Shown here piece by piece: positions 17,616 through 26,385 of a stretch of DNA of 64,000 nucleotides. The notes under the pieces were generated by a model. It ran no database searches, was not told the DNA's origin, and saw only the letters and a program-made list of their open reading frames with translations. Where the stretch lies: NCBI RefSeq assembly GCF_020531965.1, contig NZ_JAJAWH010000010.1, positions 1 through 64,000 on the forward strand, written 5' to 3'. The DNA is from Pseudorhizobium xiangyangii. Its GTDB lineage: Bacteria; Pseudomonadota; Alphaproteobacteria; Rhizobiales; Rhizobiaceae. The first letter of the stretch is position 1; every line of letters begins with the position of its first letter. The position numbers were made by a program, and so were the translations under genes.

Positions 17616-18086
17616 TCAGAGAAAGCCGATCCACCTGCCGGCTACGATGGCACTGATCCAGATTACAAGCGAGATGACGGCGGAGACCCGCAACGGGGCG
17701 GATATCGAACCTTGCGTTACCGCAGCGCGCCAGCCGGGAGTGACGTGGACCACAAGCGCATTCCCGATGCCCAATGCCACCAGCCCCAGCTTTGCCAGGA
17801 AGGCCGTGTTCTGGATGTATTCCGTCGGCTTGACGGAGAAGAGGCATAAACCGGTCAGCACCGCGAGCGCCACTCCTTTGCCCGCCATGCGGGACAGGAA
17901 GACGGCTACCGTCTGGAGCGGCACCTTTTCAAACAGGCCGAGCAGTCTCAGATCAAGCGCCAGGATGGAGCCGAACAGCATTCCGATCGCCATGATGTGC
18001 GCGGCGTTGACCAACAGATAAACGGTCGGCGAGACGATCAGCGCCCGTGCGAGCGGTGTCTCGGCCAACAGCGCCAGCCACTCCAA
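17616..18086 (-). CDS. Small integral membrane protein
   Basis: This 156-residue protein has four predicted transmembrane segments: VSPTVYLLVNAAHIMAIGML, a segment around residues 68-85, TAFLAKLGLVALGIGNALVV and AVISLVIWISAIVAGRWIGF. A conserved-looking His sits in the first. It resembles the DUF2214/DUF6644 membrane proteins. It begins at TTG with GAGGA upstream, 10 bases after the DUF6152-like gene stop, so the two form an operon. The DUF6152 partner and the membrane His suggest a cation or redox role, but this is speculative. Confidence 0.7.
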   Translation of the reverse strand: MEWLALLAETPLARALIVSPTVYLLVNAAHIMAIGMLFGSILALDLRLLGLFEKVPLQTVAVFLSRMAGKGVALAVLTGLCLFSVKPTEYIQNTAFLAKLGLVALGIGNALVVHVTPGWRAAVTQGSISAPLRVSAVISLVIWISAIVAGRWIGFL

Positions 18087-18096
18087 TCACCGATCC

Positions 18097-18480
18097 TCAG
18101 TTGGTCTGGATGCGTTCGGGGTAGATGTCGTAGGTCTTGTCCCCCACGGTTATCCGTACCGCCTTCAGCCGTTTCTCGTTCGGGTCGGTCGATCGGTTGC
18201 CCAGAGCAACGATGGCATCACCGACTTCCGCTTTGCCTTCAACGAAGCCGGAACGTTTCGTCTGGTTGGGGTTGCCAAGTTCCACCCGCCAGACGCCGTC
18301 CTGCGCCTCCACTTCCATGGAAGGATGCGGCGGCGCGAACGAGATCGATCGGATCGTGCCCCTCAGCTCGATCTGGTCAGCTTCCGCCCATGACCACCCG
18401 TGGTGAGCCGCTGCAGTGGTTGCTGCGGCAGAGACAAGAAAAACAGAAGCCAGCAATCGCGGCCATGACATTCGTATCAT
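18097..18480 (-). CDS. Periplasmic DUF6152-like protein
   Basis: This 127-residue protein has a clear Sec signal peptide (about residues 1-25, ending TTAAAHHG). The mature chain starts HHGWSWAEADQIELRGTI and carries a small beta-barrel-like domain (FAPPHPSMEV, WRVELGNPNQ, VGDAIVALGNRS), matching the DUF6152 family. The ATG at 18480 is preceded by GGGGAG; upstream in-frame sequence is not protein-like. It is cotranscribed with the membrane protein just downstream. Function is unknown. Confidence 0.78.
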   Translation of the reverse strand: MIRMSWPRLLASVFLVSAAATTAAAHHGWSWAEADQIELRGTIRSISFAPPHPSMEVEAQDGVWRVELGNPNQTKRSGFVEGKAEVGDAIVALGNRSTDPNEKRLKAVRITVGDKTYDIYPERIQTN

Positions 18481-18676
18481 CACGTTCTCCCCAGTTCCTC
18501 GGGACACGAAGGGGAAATATGGATCCGATCCGTCAAGACCAGCCGTTTCACCGTGAAGTGATCTCACCGTCGGAAAATAGCCTTTGGATAGAGACAGACC
18601 AGATTTGACCAAACTCCCAATGGCGCTAAATGCCATGCGTTGCCAGTAACATGTCACTGCAAGGGTTCGGGGAACG

Positions 18677-19702
18677 ATGCCAAATCGACGCGCACGAACA
18701 GAACGGGTGACCTTGCAGGACGTTGCAACTGCGATAGGCGTCAGTTCGATTACGGTATCGAGAGCGCTCAGGGAGCCTGAAATCGTCTCGCAACCGTTGC
18801 GCGAGAAAATCCTGCAGCAGGTCGAAAAGATGGGGTATGTCCCCGATCTCGCCGCTCGGGCCCTGGCCAGCCGCCACAGTGGGGTGATCGGCGTGCTCGC
18901 ACCCGCCCTCACCAGCCACGCCCATCTCAGCATCATGCGCGGCATCGAAGATCGCGTTCGCGAGTCCAACCTGCGCATCCAATACGCCGACACGCGCCAG
19001 GACCCGGAGGAAGAACGCCGGCAGCTGCGGCTGTTCCTTTCGCAGCACCCGGCGGGCATCCTCCTGTCCGGCCTGCACCACCTGGACGGTACGCACGATC
19101 TGCTCAGCCGCCCCTCATGCCCCGTGGTACAGATCGTCGATCTTCACATGATGCCGACCGGCATGGCAGTCGGCATCAACCACCGCGATGCCAGCGCTAC
19201 GGCCATCCGGCACCTCATCTCTTGCGGCTATCGCAGGATCGGGCTGATTGGTGGCACACGGGATATAAGGTCCGAACGACGGCAGGAGGGTTATTCCCAG
19301 GCAATGCAGGAGGCAGGTCTAGCCGACCCCTTGCTGATGGCGTGGGAGGACGCGTTCACAAGCGTCCAGCTTGGGTGCCAGCTGCTCCAGCGTCTCAAGG
19401 CCCAGGTCCCGGACCTCGACTGCGTTTTCTGCCAGAACGACGACCTGGCGCTGGGCGCCTTGTTCGAGGCGCAACGCCTCGGCCTTCAGGTACCCGACTT
19501 CGGCATCTGCGGCTATAACGACCTCGGCTTTTCAGCCTATTGCGAACCCGCGCTCACGACCGTGCAAGTGCCGCGCTTCGAGATGGGGTATCGGGCGATC
19601 GACCTGTTGATCCGGGCCGTCAACGGCGAACAGCCGCCGACAGCACCGATCGATCTCGGATTTGAGATCGTCGAGCGGGGAACGACGCGCCGTCGGTCCT
19701 AG
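18677..19702 (+). CDS. LacI-family transcriptional regulator
   Basis: This 341-residue regulator has a LacI headpiece (VTLQDVATAIGVSSITVSRA, hinge PDLAARALASRHSGVIGVL) and a periplasmic-binding-protein-like core (about residues 68-335) ending in VPRFEMGYRAIDLLI. It resembles the GntR gluconate repressor branch of LacI proteins. No sugar genes are adjacent: upstream is the DUF6152 operon, divergent, and downstream is convergent cysN. The targets are probably elsewhere, or autoregulation occurs in the 196-base divergent spacer. Confidence 0.9.
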   Translation: MPNRRARTERVTLQDVATAIGVSSITVSRALREPEIVSQPLREKILQQVEKMGYVPDLAARALASRHSGVIGVLAPALTSHAHLSIMRGIEDRVRESNLRIQYADTRQDPEEERRQLRLFLSQHPAGILLSGLHHLDGTHDLLSRPSCPVVQIVDLHMMPTGMAVGINHRDASATAIRHLISCGYRRIGLIGGTRDIRSERRQEGYSQAMQEAGLADPLLMAWEDAFTSVQLGCQLLQRLKAQVPDLDCVFCQNDDLALGALFEAQRLGLQVPDFGICGYNDLGFSAYCEPALTTVQVPRFEMGYRAIDLLIRAVNGEQPPTAPIDLGFEIVERGTTRRRS

Positions 19703-19728
19703 GGCCTCTCCGGCGCGCCGAAGGACGG

Positions 19729-21210
19729 TCAGATATCGCTTGCCGCGTTGGAGAACAGATCGGCGGCCTGTCCGGCGGTCATGCGGCGAACCTCTGCCTC
19801 ATCGCGCCGGTTGGCGAACAGCTCGCTCGCCATCAGCTGATCTGCAAGATCGGCTGGCAGGGAGAGGATCACCCGTTCCCCTTCGTACCGGATGCCGATC
19901 CCGCCCTGGCGCCTTGCGGTGATCATGCCGCCGGCCACGGTGTTATGGGTGTCCGGGTCGATCAGGATGAAGGCACCCGTCAAACGGTTCTGCTCATAAG
20001 CATCGAAGATCGCGTGCTCGTCGAAGGACAGCTGGACCTTGCCGATGGCATTCATCGGGAGGCGTTCAGTGTGAGTACGCCAGGAGCCGGTGGCCAGTTC
20101 CAGCTGCGACGCAGGCTTGACCGAGACGCGCTGACGGCGCGAGCCGCTCTTCAGCCAGTAGCGCTTGCCCGGCTCGATGCCGTCCGGCTGCAAGGCCACG
20201 ATCTGCGCTTCGAACTCCAGCCCGGTCATCGGCTGCGCATCGAGAGAAACGATCATGTCGCCGCGCGAAACGTCGACCTGCCGGTCGAGAACCAGGGTGA
20301 TCGCATCGCCGGCGACGGCCGCATTGCGAACCAGATCGAACGTGACGATCTGCTTGACGTTGGCGATCATGCCCGACGGAAGGATGGCGACGCTATCACC
20401 CGGCTTGACCGAACCGCCGGCAACCGTACCCTGATAACCACGGAAGCTCTCGCCGGGGCGGGAAACACGCTGGACCGGCAGGCGGAAACCACCTGCCTGG
20501 GTGGAGCGGACGGTCGCAAGCTCCAGCGTTTCGACCAGCGTCGGCCCATCATACCATGGCATCACCGATCCGGCCGGATAGACGACGTTCTCGCCCTTCA
20601 GCGCCGACATCGGAATGGCGGTGATCTGCCGGACGCCGAGTGACAGCGCCAGTTCCTTGAATTCGTGCGTGATGCGGTCGAAGACAGCCTTGTCGTAGTC
20701 GACGAGGTCGATCTTGTTCACCGCCAGAACGAACTGGCGAATGCCCATCAGCGCCGCGATCGTCGCATGACGGCGGGTCTGTTCCAGTAGGCCGGCACGC
20801 GCATCCGCGAGCAGCACCGCAAGATCGGCGGTCGAGGCGCCGGTCGCCATGTTGCGGGTATATTGCTCGTGGCCGGGCGTATCGGCGACGATGAACGAGC
20901 GGCGCTCGGTGGCGAAATAGCGGTAGGCGACATCGATCGTGATGCCCTGCTCGCGCTCGGCCTGCAGTCCGTCGAGCAGCAGCGCGAAATCGGGGAGGCC
21001 GAGATCGTTCTGCTTGCCCGAGTCCCGTTCGAGACTTGCGGCCTGATCTTCCTTGACCGCCTTCGTATCCCAGAGAAGCCGACCGATCAGAGTCGACTTG
21101 CCGTCATCGACGCTACCGCAGGTGATAAGACGCAAAGGGCGCGTGTCGCGAGCCGCAGGAACGGCTTCTGCGGCGGGAAGAACGGCGGTTGCAATGGCAG
21201 AGGCAGTCAT
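19729..21210 (-). CDS. cysN: Sulfate adenylyltransferase subunit 1
   Basis: This 493-residue GTPase subunit of ATP sulfurylase couples GTP hydrolysis to adenylyl-sulfate (APS) formation with CysD. The G1 loop is GSVDDGKST, G3 is DTPGHEQY and G4 is NKID, followed by EF-Tu-like beta-barrel domains. The chain ends without the C-terminal APS kinase (CysC) domain that is fused in NodQ-type proteins, so PAPS is not made by this polypeptide. ATG at 21210 lies one base after the cysD stop (TGA-A-ATG), so translation is coupled. Confidence 0.95.
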   Translation of the reverse strand: MTASAIATAVLPAAEAVPAARDTRPLRLITCGSVDDGKSTLIGRLLWDTKAVKEDQAASLERDSGKQNDLGLPDFALLLDGLQAEREQGITIDVAYRYFATERRSFIVADTPGHEQYTRNMATGASTADLAVLLADARAGLLEQTRRHATIAALMGIRQFVLAVNKIDLVDYDKAVFDRITHEFKELALSLGVRQITAIPMSALKGENVVYPAGSVMPWYDGPTLVETLELATVRSTQAGGFRLPVQRVSRPGESFRGYQGTVAGGSVKPGDSVAILPSGMIANVKQIVTFDLVRNAAVAGDAITLVLDRQVDVSRGDMIVSLDAQPMTGLEFEAQIVALQPDGIEPGKRYWLKSGSRRQRVSVKPASQLELATGSWRTHTERLPMNAIGKVQLSFDEHAIFDAYEQNRLTGAFILIDPDTHNTVAGGMITARRQGGIGIRYEGERVILSLPADLADQLMASELFANRRDEAEVRRMTAGQAADLFSNAASDI

Positions 21211-21211
21211 T

Positions 21212-22165
21212 TCAGAAATATCCTTCGCGTTTCTTCTTCTCCATCGAACCGGACTGATCCCGGTCGATGGCGCGTCCCTGCCGTTCGGAAACGGTAGCGA
21301 TTTCAAGCTCGGCAATGACTTCGTCGAGTGTGGTGGCACGGGAACGGATGGCGCCGGTGAGCGGGAAGCAGCCGAGCGTGCGGAAGCGGATGGAGCCCTT
21401 CTGGACGGTTTCGCCCGGCAGCAATTCCAGACGCGGGTCTTCGGCAAGCACCATCATGCCGTCGCGCTCCACATAAGGGCGCTCGGCGGCGAAATAGAGC
21501 GGCACGAGGGGAATATCCTCGGCCTGGATGTAGCGCCAGATATCGACCTCGGTCCAGTTGGAGAGCGGGAACGCCCGCACGCTCTCTCCCTTGCGGACCA
21601 TGCCGTTATACACGTTCCACAATTCCGGCCGCTGGTTGCGCGGGTCCCATTTGTGGTCCGGCGTGCGGAACGAGTATATCCGCTCCTTGGCGCGGCTTGC
21701 CTCCTCGTCGCGCCGCGCACCGCCGAAGGCGGCGTCATACCGGCCGGCGTCGAGCGCCTGCTTGAGCGCCTCCGTCTTCATGATGTCGGTATAGCGAGAC
21801 GACCCATGGGTGAACGGCGTGACGTTCTCCGCCTTGCCGCGCGGATTACTGTGAACCACGAGCTCGAGGTCGTATCGCGCGGCCGTCTCGTCGCGGAACT
21901 GGATCATCTCGCCGAATTTCCAGCCGGTATCGACATGCAGAAGCGGGAACGGCACGCGACCGGGATAAAACGCCTTGCGCGCCAGATGCAGCAGGACGGA
22001 GGAGTCCTTGCCGATGGAGTAGAGCATCACCGGCCGCTCGAATTCGGCAGCTACCTCACGGAAGATGTGGATCGCCTCGTTCTCCAGCGCCTTCAGGTGC
22101 GGATCGAGCGGTGTCTTGGTCGACGAAGCAGGCTTCTGGTCTGCTGCGTAAATGATATCGGGCAT
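21212..22165 (-). CDS. cysD: Sulfate adenylyltransferase subunit 2
   Basis: This 317-residue catalytic subunit of ATP sulfurylase belongs to the PP-loop ATP pyrophosphatase group, with the motif [18 protein letters not shown] near residue 50. [20 protein letters not shown] and [15 protein letters not shown] are CysD hallmarks, and the C-terminus EKKKREGYF is the usual CysD ending. It lies between cysH and cysN in a cysH-cysD-cysN operon, 44 bases after cysH. Confidence 0.95.
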   Translation of the reverse strand: MPDIIYAADQKPASSTKTPLDPHLKALENEAIHIFREVAAEFERPVMLYSIGKDSSVLLHLARKAFYPGRVPFPLLHVDTGWKFGEMIQFRDETAARYDLELVVHSNPRGKAENVTPFTHGSSRYTDIMKTEALKQALDAGRYDAAFGGARRDEEASRAKERIYSFRTPDHKWDPRNQRPELWNVYNGMVRKGESVRAFPLSNWTEVDIWRYIQAEDIPLVPLYFAAERPYVERDGMMVLAEDPRLELLPGETVQKGSIRFRTLGCFPLTGAIRSRATTLDEVIAELEIATVSERQGRAIDRDQSGSMEKKKREGYF

Positions 22166-22209
22166 GCATTATCTCCAGGGCGAGCGGCTCAGCCCGCCGG
22201 CTAGGTCGA

Positions 22210-22971
22210 TTAAAGTGAACTCGAATTCAGTGAGGGGGCCGCCGCTTCCGGGACATGCAGGCCGCATTCCCGCTTCTCGTCGTTCTCCCACCACCAGCGA
22301 CCGGCACGTTCCGGCTCGCCGGGCTTGATGGCGCGGGTACAGGGTTCGCAGCCGATCGAGGGGAAGCCACGCGTGTGCAGCGGGTTGGTGGGAACGGCAT
22401 GTGCCTCGACGTAGGCGTTGATCTGCTCAAGCGACCAGTCCGCGAGCGGATTGACCTTGATGAGGCCGCGCTCCGCGTCGTATTCCACGAAAGGTGTCGC
22501 TGCCCGGTTGCCGGACTGGCTGCGGCGCAGGCCGGTCACCCATACCGTGGCGCCTTCAAGTGCCCGGGCAAGCGGCACCAGTTTCCTGACATGACAGCAG
22601 GCATGGCGGGCTTCGACGCTCTCGTAGAAACCATTCAGACCATACCGGGCGGCATATTCATCGACCTCTGCCTTGGCCGGATGGAACCGGCGGATATCGA
22701 TGCCGAAGCGCTCCTCCGTCTCATCGATCAGCGCCAGCGTTTCGGGAAAGAGACGGCCGGTCTCAAGGGTAGAGACTTCGATGTCCAACTGCTCCAGACC
22801 AATCGCCGCCGAGATAACCTGATCCTCGATCCCGAGGCTCGTCGTGAACACAGCGCGGCCGAATTCGCCCGCAAGCGACAAACGACCGGCAAGATCAAGC
22901 TTCTCAAACTGGGCATCGAGTGTCGCGGCAAGTTCGGCCAGACGGGGGCCGGAGGCATCGTGGATCGTCAT
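22210..22971 (-). CDS. cysH: Adenylyl-sulfate (APS) reductase
   Basis: This 253-residue thioredoxin-dependent reductase releases sulfite. Two cysteine pairs, Cys125-Cys126 in ACCHVRK and Cys208/Cys211 in GCEPC, are the ligands of the [4Fe-4S] cluster that marks APS reductases as opposed to PAPS reductases. The C-terminal ECGLH (Cys236) carries the catalytic cysteine. With cysDN downstream and no APS kinase, the pathway should be sulfate to APS to sulfite. An Rrf2 regulator is divergent across 251 bases. Confidence 0.93.
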   Translation of the reverse strand: MTIHDASGPRLAELAATLDAQFEKLDLAGRLSLAGEFGRAVFTTSLGIEDQVISAAIGLEQLDIEVSTLETGRLFPETLALIDETEERFGIDIRRFHPAKAEVDEYAARYGLNGFYESVEARHACCHVRKLVPLARALEGATVWVTGLRRSQSGNRAATPFVEYDAERGLIKVNPLADWSLEQINAYVEAHAVPTNPLHTRGFPSIGCEPCTRAIKPGEPERAGRWWWENDEKRECGLHVPEAAAPSLNSSSL

Positions 22972-23222
22972 GAGGTTCTTCCGTATTCTTTGAGCGATTA
23001 TGAAGATTCAACCGGGGTCAGGCCAGAAACAGCGATTTCGTGACGTGCCGATGATGAGCAAATCTCACTCCAAAGCCCCGCCCGGGGTAGAAAAGCTGCC
23101 GTCTGGCGCACGGATGCGGTGGTGCGTTTGAATTTCCGCCACCTTTGCTCTACAGAGTAAGAGCGTCGTATCCTGACCAGAATGGAAGCAGGCAACGGCA
23201 TCTGTTCTGCATTGGTTGCGTG

Positions 23223-23666
23223 ATGATTTCCCAGAAGACGAGATACGCGCTGAGGGCGCTGACGGCTTTGGCGCGAGCGGAGCCCGGCTCGTCCATGATG
23301 ATTTCCGAGATCGCGACCCAGCAATCCATACCGAAGAAATTTCTCGAGCAGATCCTGCTCGACCTCAAGCATGCCGGCATCGTCTCCAGCCGTCGCGGCA
23401 AGCAGGGCGGCTACCTGCTCCTGAAGCCGGCGGACACGATCACCTTCGGCGAGATCCTGAGACTGATCGACGGCCCGATCGCGCCCCTGCCCTGCCTCTC
23501 CGTGACCGCCTATCGCAAATGCGAGGATTGCGACGGCGAACAGTCGTGCGAGATCCGCCACGTCTTCGCCCGCGTTGCCGATGCGACACGCGACGTGCTG
23601 TTCAGCACGACGATCGCCGGTGCCGTGGGGGACATGAAAAAATCACGGGAAGCCCTCAGCGCCTGA
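23223..23666 (+). CDS. Rrf2-family transcriptional regulator
   Basis: This 147-residue regulator has the Rrf2 winged helix (MISQKTRYALRALTALAR, PKKFLEQIL, SSRRGKQGGYLL) and a cysteine-bearing loop PCLSVTAYRKCEDC...SCEI, which provides potential iron-sulfur ligands. It differs from RirA and IscR in the loop. Being divergent from cysH, it most likely senses iron-sulfur or sulfur status and controls the cysHDN operon, in the manner of CymR-type Rrf2 proteins; this is inference from position. The ATG at 23223 has only a weak ribosome site, but the family N-terminus fits exactly. Confidence 0.87.
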   Translation: MISQKTRYALRALTALARAEPGSSMMISEIATQQSIPKKFLEQILLDLKHAGIVSSRRGKQGGYLLLKPADTITFGEILRLIDGPIAPLPCLSVTAYRKCEDCDGEQSCEIRHVFARVADATRDVLFSTTIAGAVGDMKKSREALSA

Positions 23667-23810
23667 ACCCGGTGCAAAGTAAGCCTGGGACAAAGGGCCA
23701 CGGCTGATATACGGTCCAATAGCGTACTCTGTAACAATTCCATGACGACGAATGGAACAAAATCGCTTCAGAAAGATTCGGAAAGTTTCCGGAGCGGAAT
23801 GGAGATCAAT

Positions 23811-24017
23811 ATGGCAATGTCGGCGCATATCCACGTCAAACCCGAGGATCACATCCTGACTCTCCAGGAGGCCATCGAGCCGGTCTACAATCGGCTCGCC
23901 CTCGAATGTGAGGCGAGGATCATCGATGCTGCCGTCAAGGCCGGCTGGTCCGCACAGGAAGCGGTTGCAGCGATAGAGGACCTGCGCAAGCGCGACATCC
24001 TGGACAGCACGCACTAG
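23811..24017 (+). CDS. Conserved-type hypothetical protein
   Basis: This 68-residue soluble, mostly helical protein contains VYNRLALECEARIIDAAVKA and GWSAQEAVAAIEDLRKRDIL. I do not recognise a named domain. The ATG at 23811 has GGAGA at proper spacing; earlier in-frame ATGs have none, so the shorter form is preferred. It stands between the Rrf2 gene and the tRNA-Pro region, and a GGCCGCC/GGCGGCC hairpin about 65-85 bases after the stop may terminate it. Confidence 0.65.
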   Translation: MAMSAHIHVKPEDHILTLQEAIEPVYNRLALECEARIIDAAVKAGWSAQEAVAAIEDLRKRDILDSTH

Positions 24018-24177
24018 GGCCAATCGATGGCCCGCCGGGCAAGACAAGTACGACTGAAATGATCCGAACACTGACTTAAGCGGCCGCCTGCAAAGAGGGC
24101 GGCCTATCGCGTATTTGGCAGGCGTCTTCCGTGGACGTTGCGCGTTCTTCCCAGCATCCGACAGGATCTCCGCGCAA

Positions 24178-24205
24178 TAAAAAAGCCCGCATCTGCGGGC
24201 TTTTT
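24178..24205 (-). terminator. Terminator of tRNA-Pro
   Basis: GCCCGC-ATCT-GCGGGC is flanked by A and T tracts. On the minus strand the T-tract directly follows the stem, a few bases after the tRNA 3' end. Confidence 0.85.
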
Positions 24206-24209
24206 AGGC

Positions 24210-24286
24210 TGGTCGGAGTGGCAAGATTCGAACTTGCGACCCCCACGTCCCGAACGTGGTGCGCTACCAGACTGCGCTACACTCCG
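24210..24286 (-). tRNA. tRNA-Pro (anticodon CGG)
   Basis: The minus strand folds as a complete 77-base cloverleaf. The acceptor arms are CGGAGTG and CACTCCG, followed by discriminator A and an encoded CCA. The anticodon stem-loop is CCACG-TTCGGGA-CGTGG, giving CGG, and the T-arm contains GTTCGAATC. The acceptor begins with C, as is common in proline tRNAs. Confidence 0.96.
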
Positions 24287-24525
24287 TGACCAGCGGCGCC
24301 TCTATAGACCAGCCATTCGGGTTCGACAAGCGGTCGTCGGGGAAAATTTACGGGCTGGAGAGCACGACCTGTGCGGCCAACAGCTATGGACTGGCGTGGC
24401 AAAAAGGCGGCGGTCGAAGATTTTTCCTTCTCAGGCTCCCCGATGGCTCCGACAGCCACCCGAAATCTGTTAGGGGCCTCCCACAACGTCCTGAAGGACG
24501 GGGGTACATAAAGGGTTTCAGGGAC

Positions 24526-24882
24526 ATGAACCGTCACATCATTGCATCTACCGCCATATTCGCCATCCTGCTTTCCGCCTGCACGACAACCGGTGTGCCT
24601 GCCAATCCGATCGAGGCCCGCTGGGTCGGCCAGTCGGCAGGCAAGTTCTTCGCGAAATACGGCCCTCCGCTCAGCGATACGCAGGCAGGCTCCACGACGC
24701 TCTACAACTGGCGCGGCGGCTACAAGCGTATCAAGCAGCAGAACGGCCGGAACGGCAGCGTCAGCTGCGCCGCCCAGATCACCGTCGATGCGAACTACAG
24801 CATCCGCGACATCCGCATCACCGCGGACCGGCCGGGCGCAAAGGGCGCGAGCTATTGCGAAGAGCTGCTGACCGAAGAGTAG
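24526..24882 (+). CDS. Small lipoprotein
   Basis: This 118-residue protein has a lipoprotein signal: MNRHIIASTAIFAILLSAC gives a lipobox LSAC with the acylated cysteine at residue 19. The mature part includes WVGQSAGKFFAKYGPP and TLYNWRGGYKRI and two cysteines (SCAAQI, SYCEEL) that could form a disulfide. Fold and function are unknown; it recalls small rhizobial outer-membrane lipoproteins. A strong terminator follows 27 bases after the stop. Confidence 0.75.
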   Translation: MNRHIIASTAIFAILLSACTTTGVPANPIEARWVGQSAGKFFAKYGPPLSDTQAGSTTLYNWRGGYKRIKQQNGRNGSVSCAAQITVDANYSIRDIRITADRPGAKGASYCEELLTEE

Positions 24883-24908
24883 AGCTGCCCGCCTGGCCTT
24901 GACTTGCG

Positions 24909-24936
24909 AAAGCCCGCCCACCCGGCGGGCTTTTTT
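24909..24936 (+). terminator. Rho-independent terminator
   Basis: AAGCCCGCC and GGCGGGCTT pair around a short loop, followed by six T residues, directly downstream of the lipoprotein gene. Confidence 0.9.
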
Positions 24937-25005
24937 GCTGCCGGCGTGTCCGCTTGTGTCATTTCCGTTCCGATGGCACGGTAGACGGGGTCGATGTGCG
25001 GGGGA

Positions 25006-25047
25006 CCGGACATCCAAGCCCATCCATACAGGCCCGGACATACAAGC
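25006..25047 (+). repeat. Imperfect direct repeat upstream of transglycosylase gene
   Basis: CCGGACATCCAAGC (25006-25019) recurs as CCGGACATACAAGC (25034-25047), 28 bases apart with one mismatch. The copies lie 33-74 bases before the next start codon, where a regulator could bind. Confidence 0.6.
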
Positions 25048-25079
25048 ACGTACATCTGGCAACAACGATCGATCGCCCC

Positions 25080-25994
25080 ATGGATATCCTTCGGCTCTCG
25101 CTGGCATTTTTCCTTGGCACCGCTTCCGCCGGCGCAACGGAGGTTGCAGGCGCCGTATCGGAACCCGTGGAATGCCTCTCCTCCTGGACGGACGAAGTCT
25201 CGGGCGATGAGCTGTGCATCGGCAAGGAAACATTCAACCGGGATCTGTGCACCGGCATCGAATACTTCGCCAACCGGAGCCAGGTGCCGACGGAATTCTT
25301 CGCCCGGCTGATCTGGCGCGAAAGCCTGTTCCGGCCCGATGCGATCAGCCCGAAGGGTGCGGAAGGCATCGCCCAGTTCATGCCGGGAACGGCGAGGCTG
25401 CGCGGGCTTGCCAACAGCTTCGACATCCTGCCGGCGCTCAACGCTTCGGCCACCTACCTTCGCGAACTCAGGGATCGCTTCGGCGGGTTCGGCCAGGCCG
25501 CCGCCGCCTACAATGCGGGTGAAGCCGGGTTGCGAAACTTCGTGAACGGCGGCAGCCTGCCCTTCGAGACGCGCGCCTATGTGATCGCCATCACCGGCTA
25601 TACGGTCGAGCAGTGGACGGCGGACCCACCGGACGCAGCGGCAGCGCCGCTCGATCGCGAAAAACAGTTCGTCGAAAGCTGCGTCGCGCTCGCCGAAAGC
25701 CGACGTCTCTCCCCCGGCAGCCTTATCGGGGAAGGCCCATGGGCGCCATGGGGCGTGCAGCTTGCCGCCCATGCCAGCCCGCAGGTGGCGCGGACGTTGT
25801 TTGCAAGGGCCGTCGCAGCACTGCCGGCGCCGCTCGCCAGCGAACTCCCCGTCATCGTCCACCAGACGCGCGGCAATTTCGGCCATCGCGGCCGCTATGC
25901 GGCGAGGATCGGTCGCGATACGCGAGCCGAGGCGAGCAAGGTCTGCACCGAGATCAAGGCAGCCGGTGGCGCCTGCACGGTATTCAGGAATTAG
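25080..25994 (+). CDS. Lytic transglycosylase (SLT domain)
   Basis: This 304-residue exported protein has a signal peptide (about residues 1-20) and a lysozyme-like transglycosylase domain at about 45-170. The catalytic glutamate is in LIWRESLFRPDAISPKGAEG, followed by IAQFMPGTA and AAAAYNAGEAGLRNF, the motifs of family 1 lytic transglycosylases that cut peptidoglycan glycan strands. The C-terminal third is unrelated to known domains and ends in a SPOR-like segment (VCTEIKAAGGACTVFRN), which may bind denuded glycan; that is tentative. No clear ribosome site precedes the chosen ATG. Confidence 0.85.
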   Translation: MDILRLSLAFFLGTASAGATEVAGAVSEPVECLSSWTDEVSGDELCIGKETFNRDLCTGIEYFANRSQVPTEFFARLIWRESLFRPDAISPKGAEGIAQFMPGTARLRGLANSFDILPALNASATYLRELRDRFGGFGQAAAAYNAGEAGLRNFVNGGSLPFETRAYVIAITGYTVEQWTADPPDAAAAPLDREKQFVESCVALAESRRLSPGSLIGEGPWAPWGVQLAAHASPQVARTLFARAVAALPAPLASELPVIVHQTRGNFGHRGRYAARIGRDTRAEASKVCTEIKAAGGACTVFRN

Positions 25995-26199
25995 GGAGCG
26001 GCCAGGCCGGGCAGAAGCGATGGTCGGCGGGCTTATGAATGCCGAGCGACAGTTCGCGCGTGACACCAATAGTTGCGAACGCAACCAGAGCGACGCCCGG
26101 ATTGCCGAAATCGAACAGTTAGACCTGGCCGACCCAGCAGCGAAGAAGATGGCTTTCGAAGGCCCGCCGGTAACGCGGCGAGCCTTCTCGCATGAAAAA

Positions 26200-26375
26200 T
26201 TAGCTGTTGTCCTCAACCGGCGCGGACGGCCCATTCTTATTGATCGAGGCTATAGCGTTTTGCGCACCGGCCTTCGATGAATAGCCCTCGGTCGAAAAAA
26301 GCATTCGTTATTATACTTGAAACGGGCGCGAAACTCGCCAGCCTTGTCTTTGTAGATTTCGAATTTGTGAGCCAT
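26200..26375 (-). pseudogene. Frameshifted DUF1508 (YegP-like) gene
   Basis: From ATG at 26375, after an AAGGAGAG site, the frame reads MAHKFEIYKDKAGEFRARFK and on to ECFF, a textbook DUF1508 start. At a run of six T the frame then runs into nonsense. If one T is added, it continues FSTEGYSSKAGAQNAIASI and ends VEDNS-stop at 26200, the normal DUF1508 C-terminus and about 58 residues in total. So one base is missing from a probable T7 tract: a true mutation, a slippage-regulated gene, or a sequencing error. It lies 10 bases downstream of the glycine-rich membrane protein gene. Function of DUF1508 proteins is not established. Confidence 0.85.
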
Positions 26376-26385
26376 TTTTCTCTCC

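Noticed and set aside
26030-26280. Rightward frame overlapping the DUF1508 gene
   Set aside because: It covers the opposite strand of the clear though frameshifted DUF1508 gene, and its own sequence has no recognisable domain.
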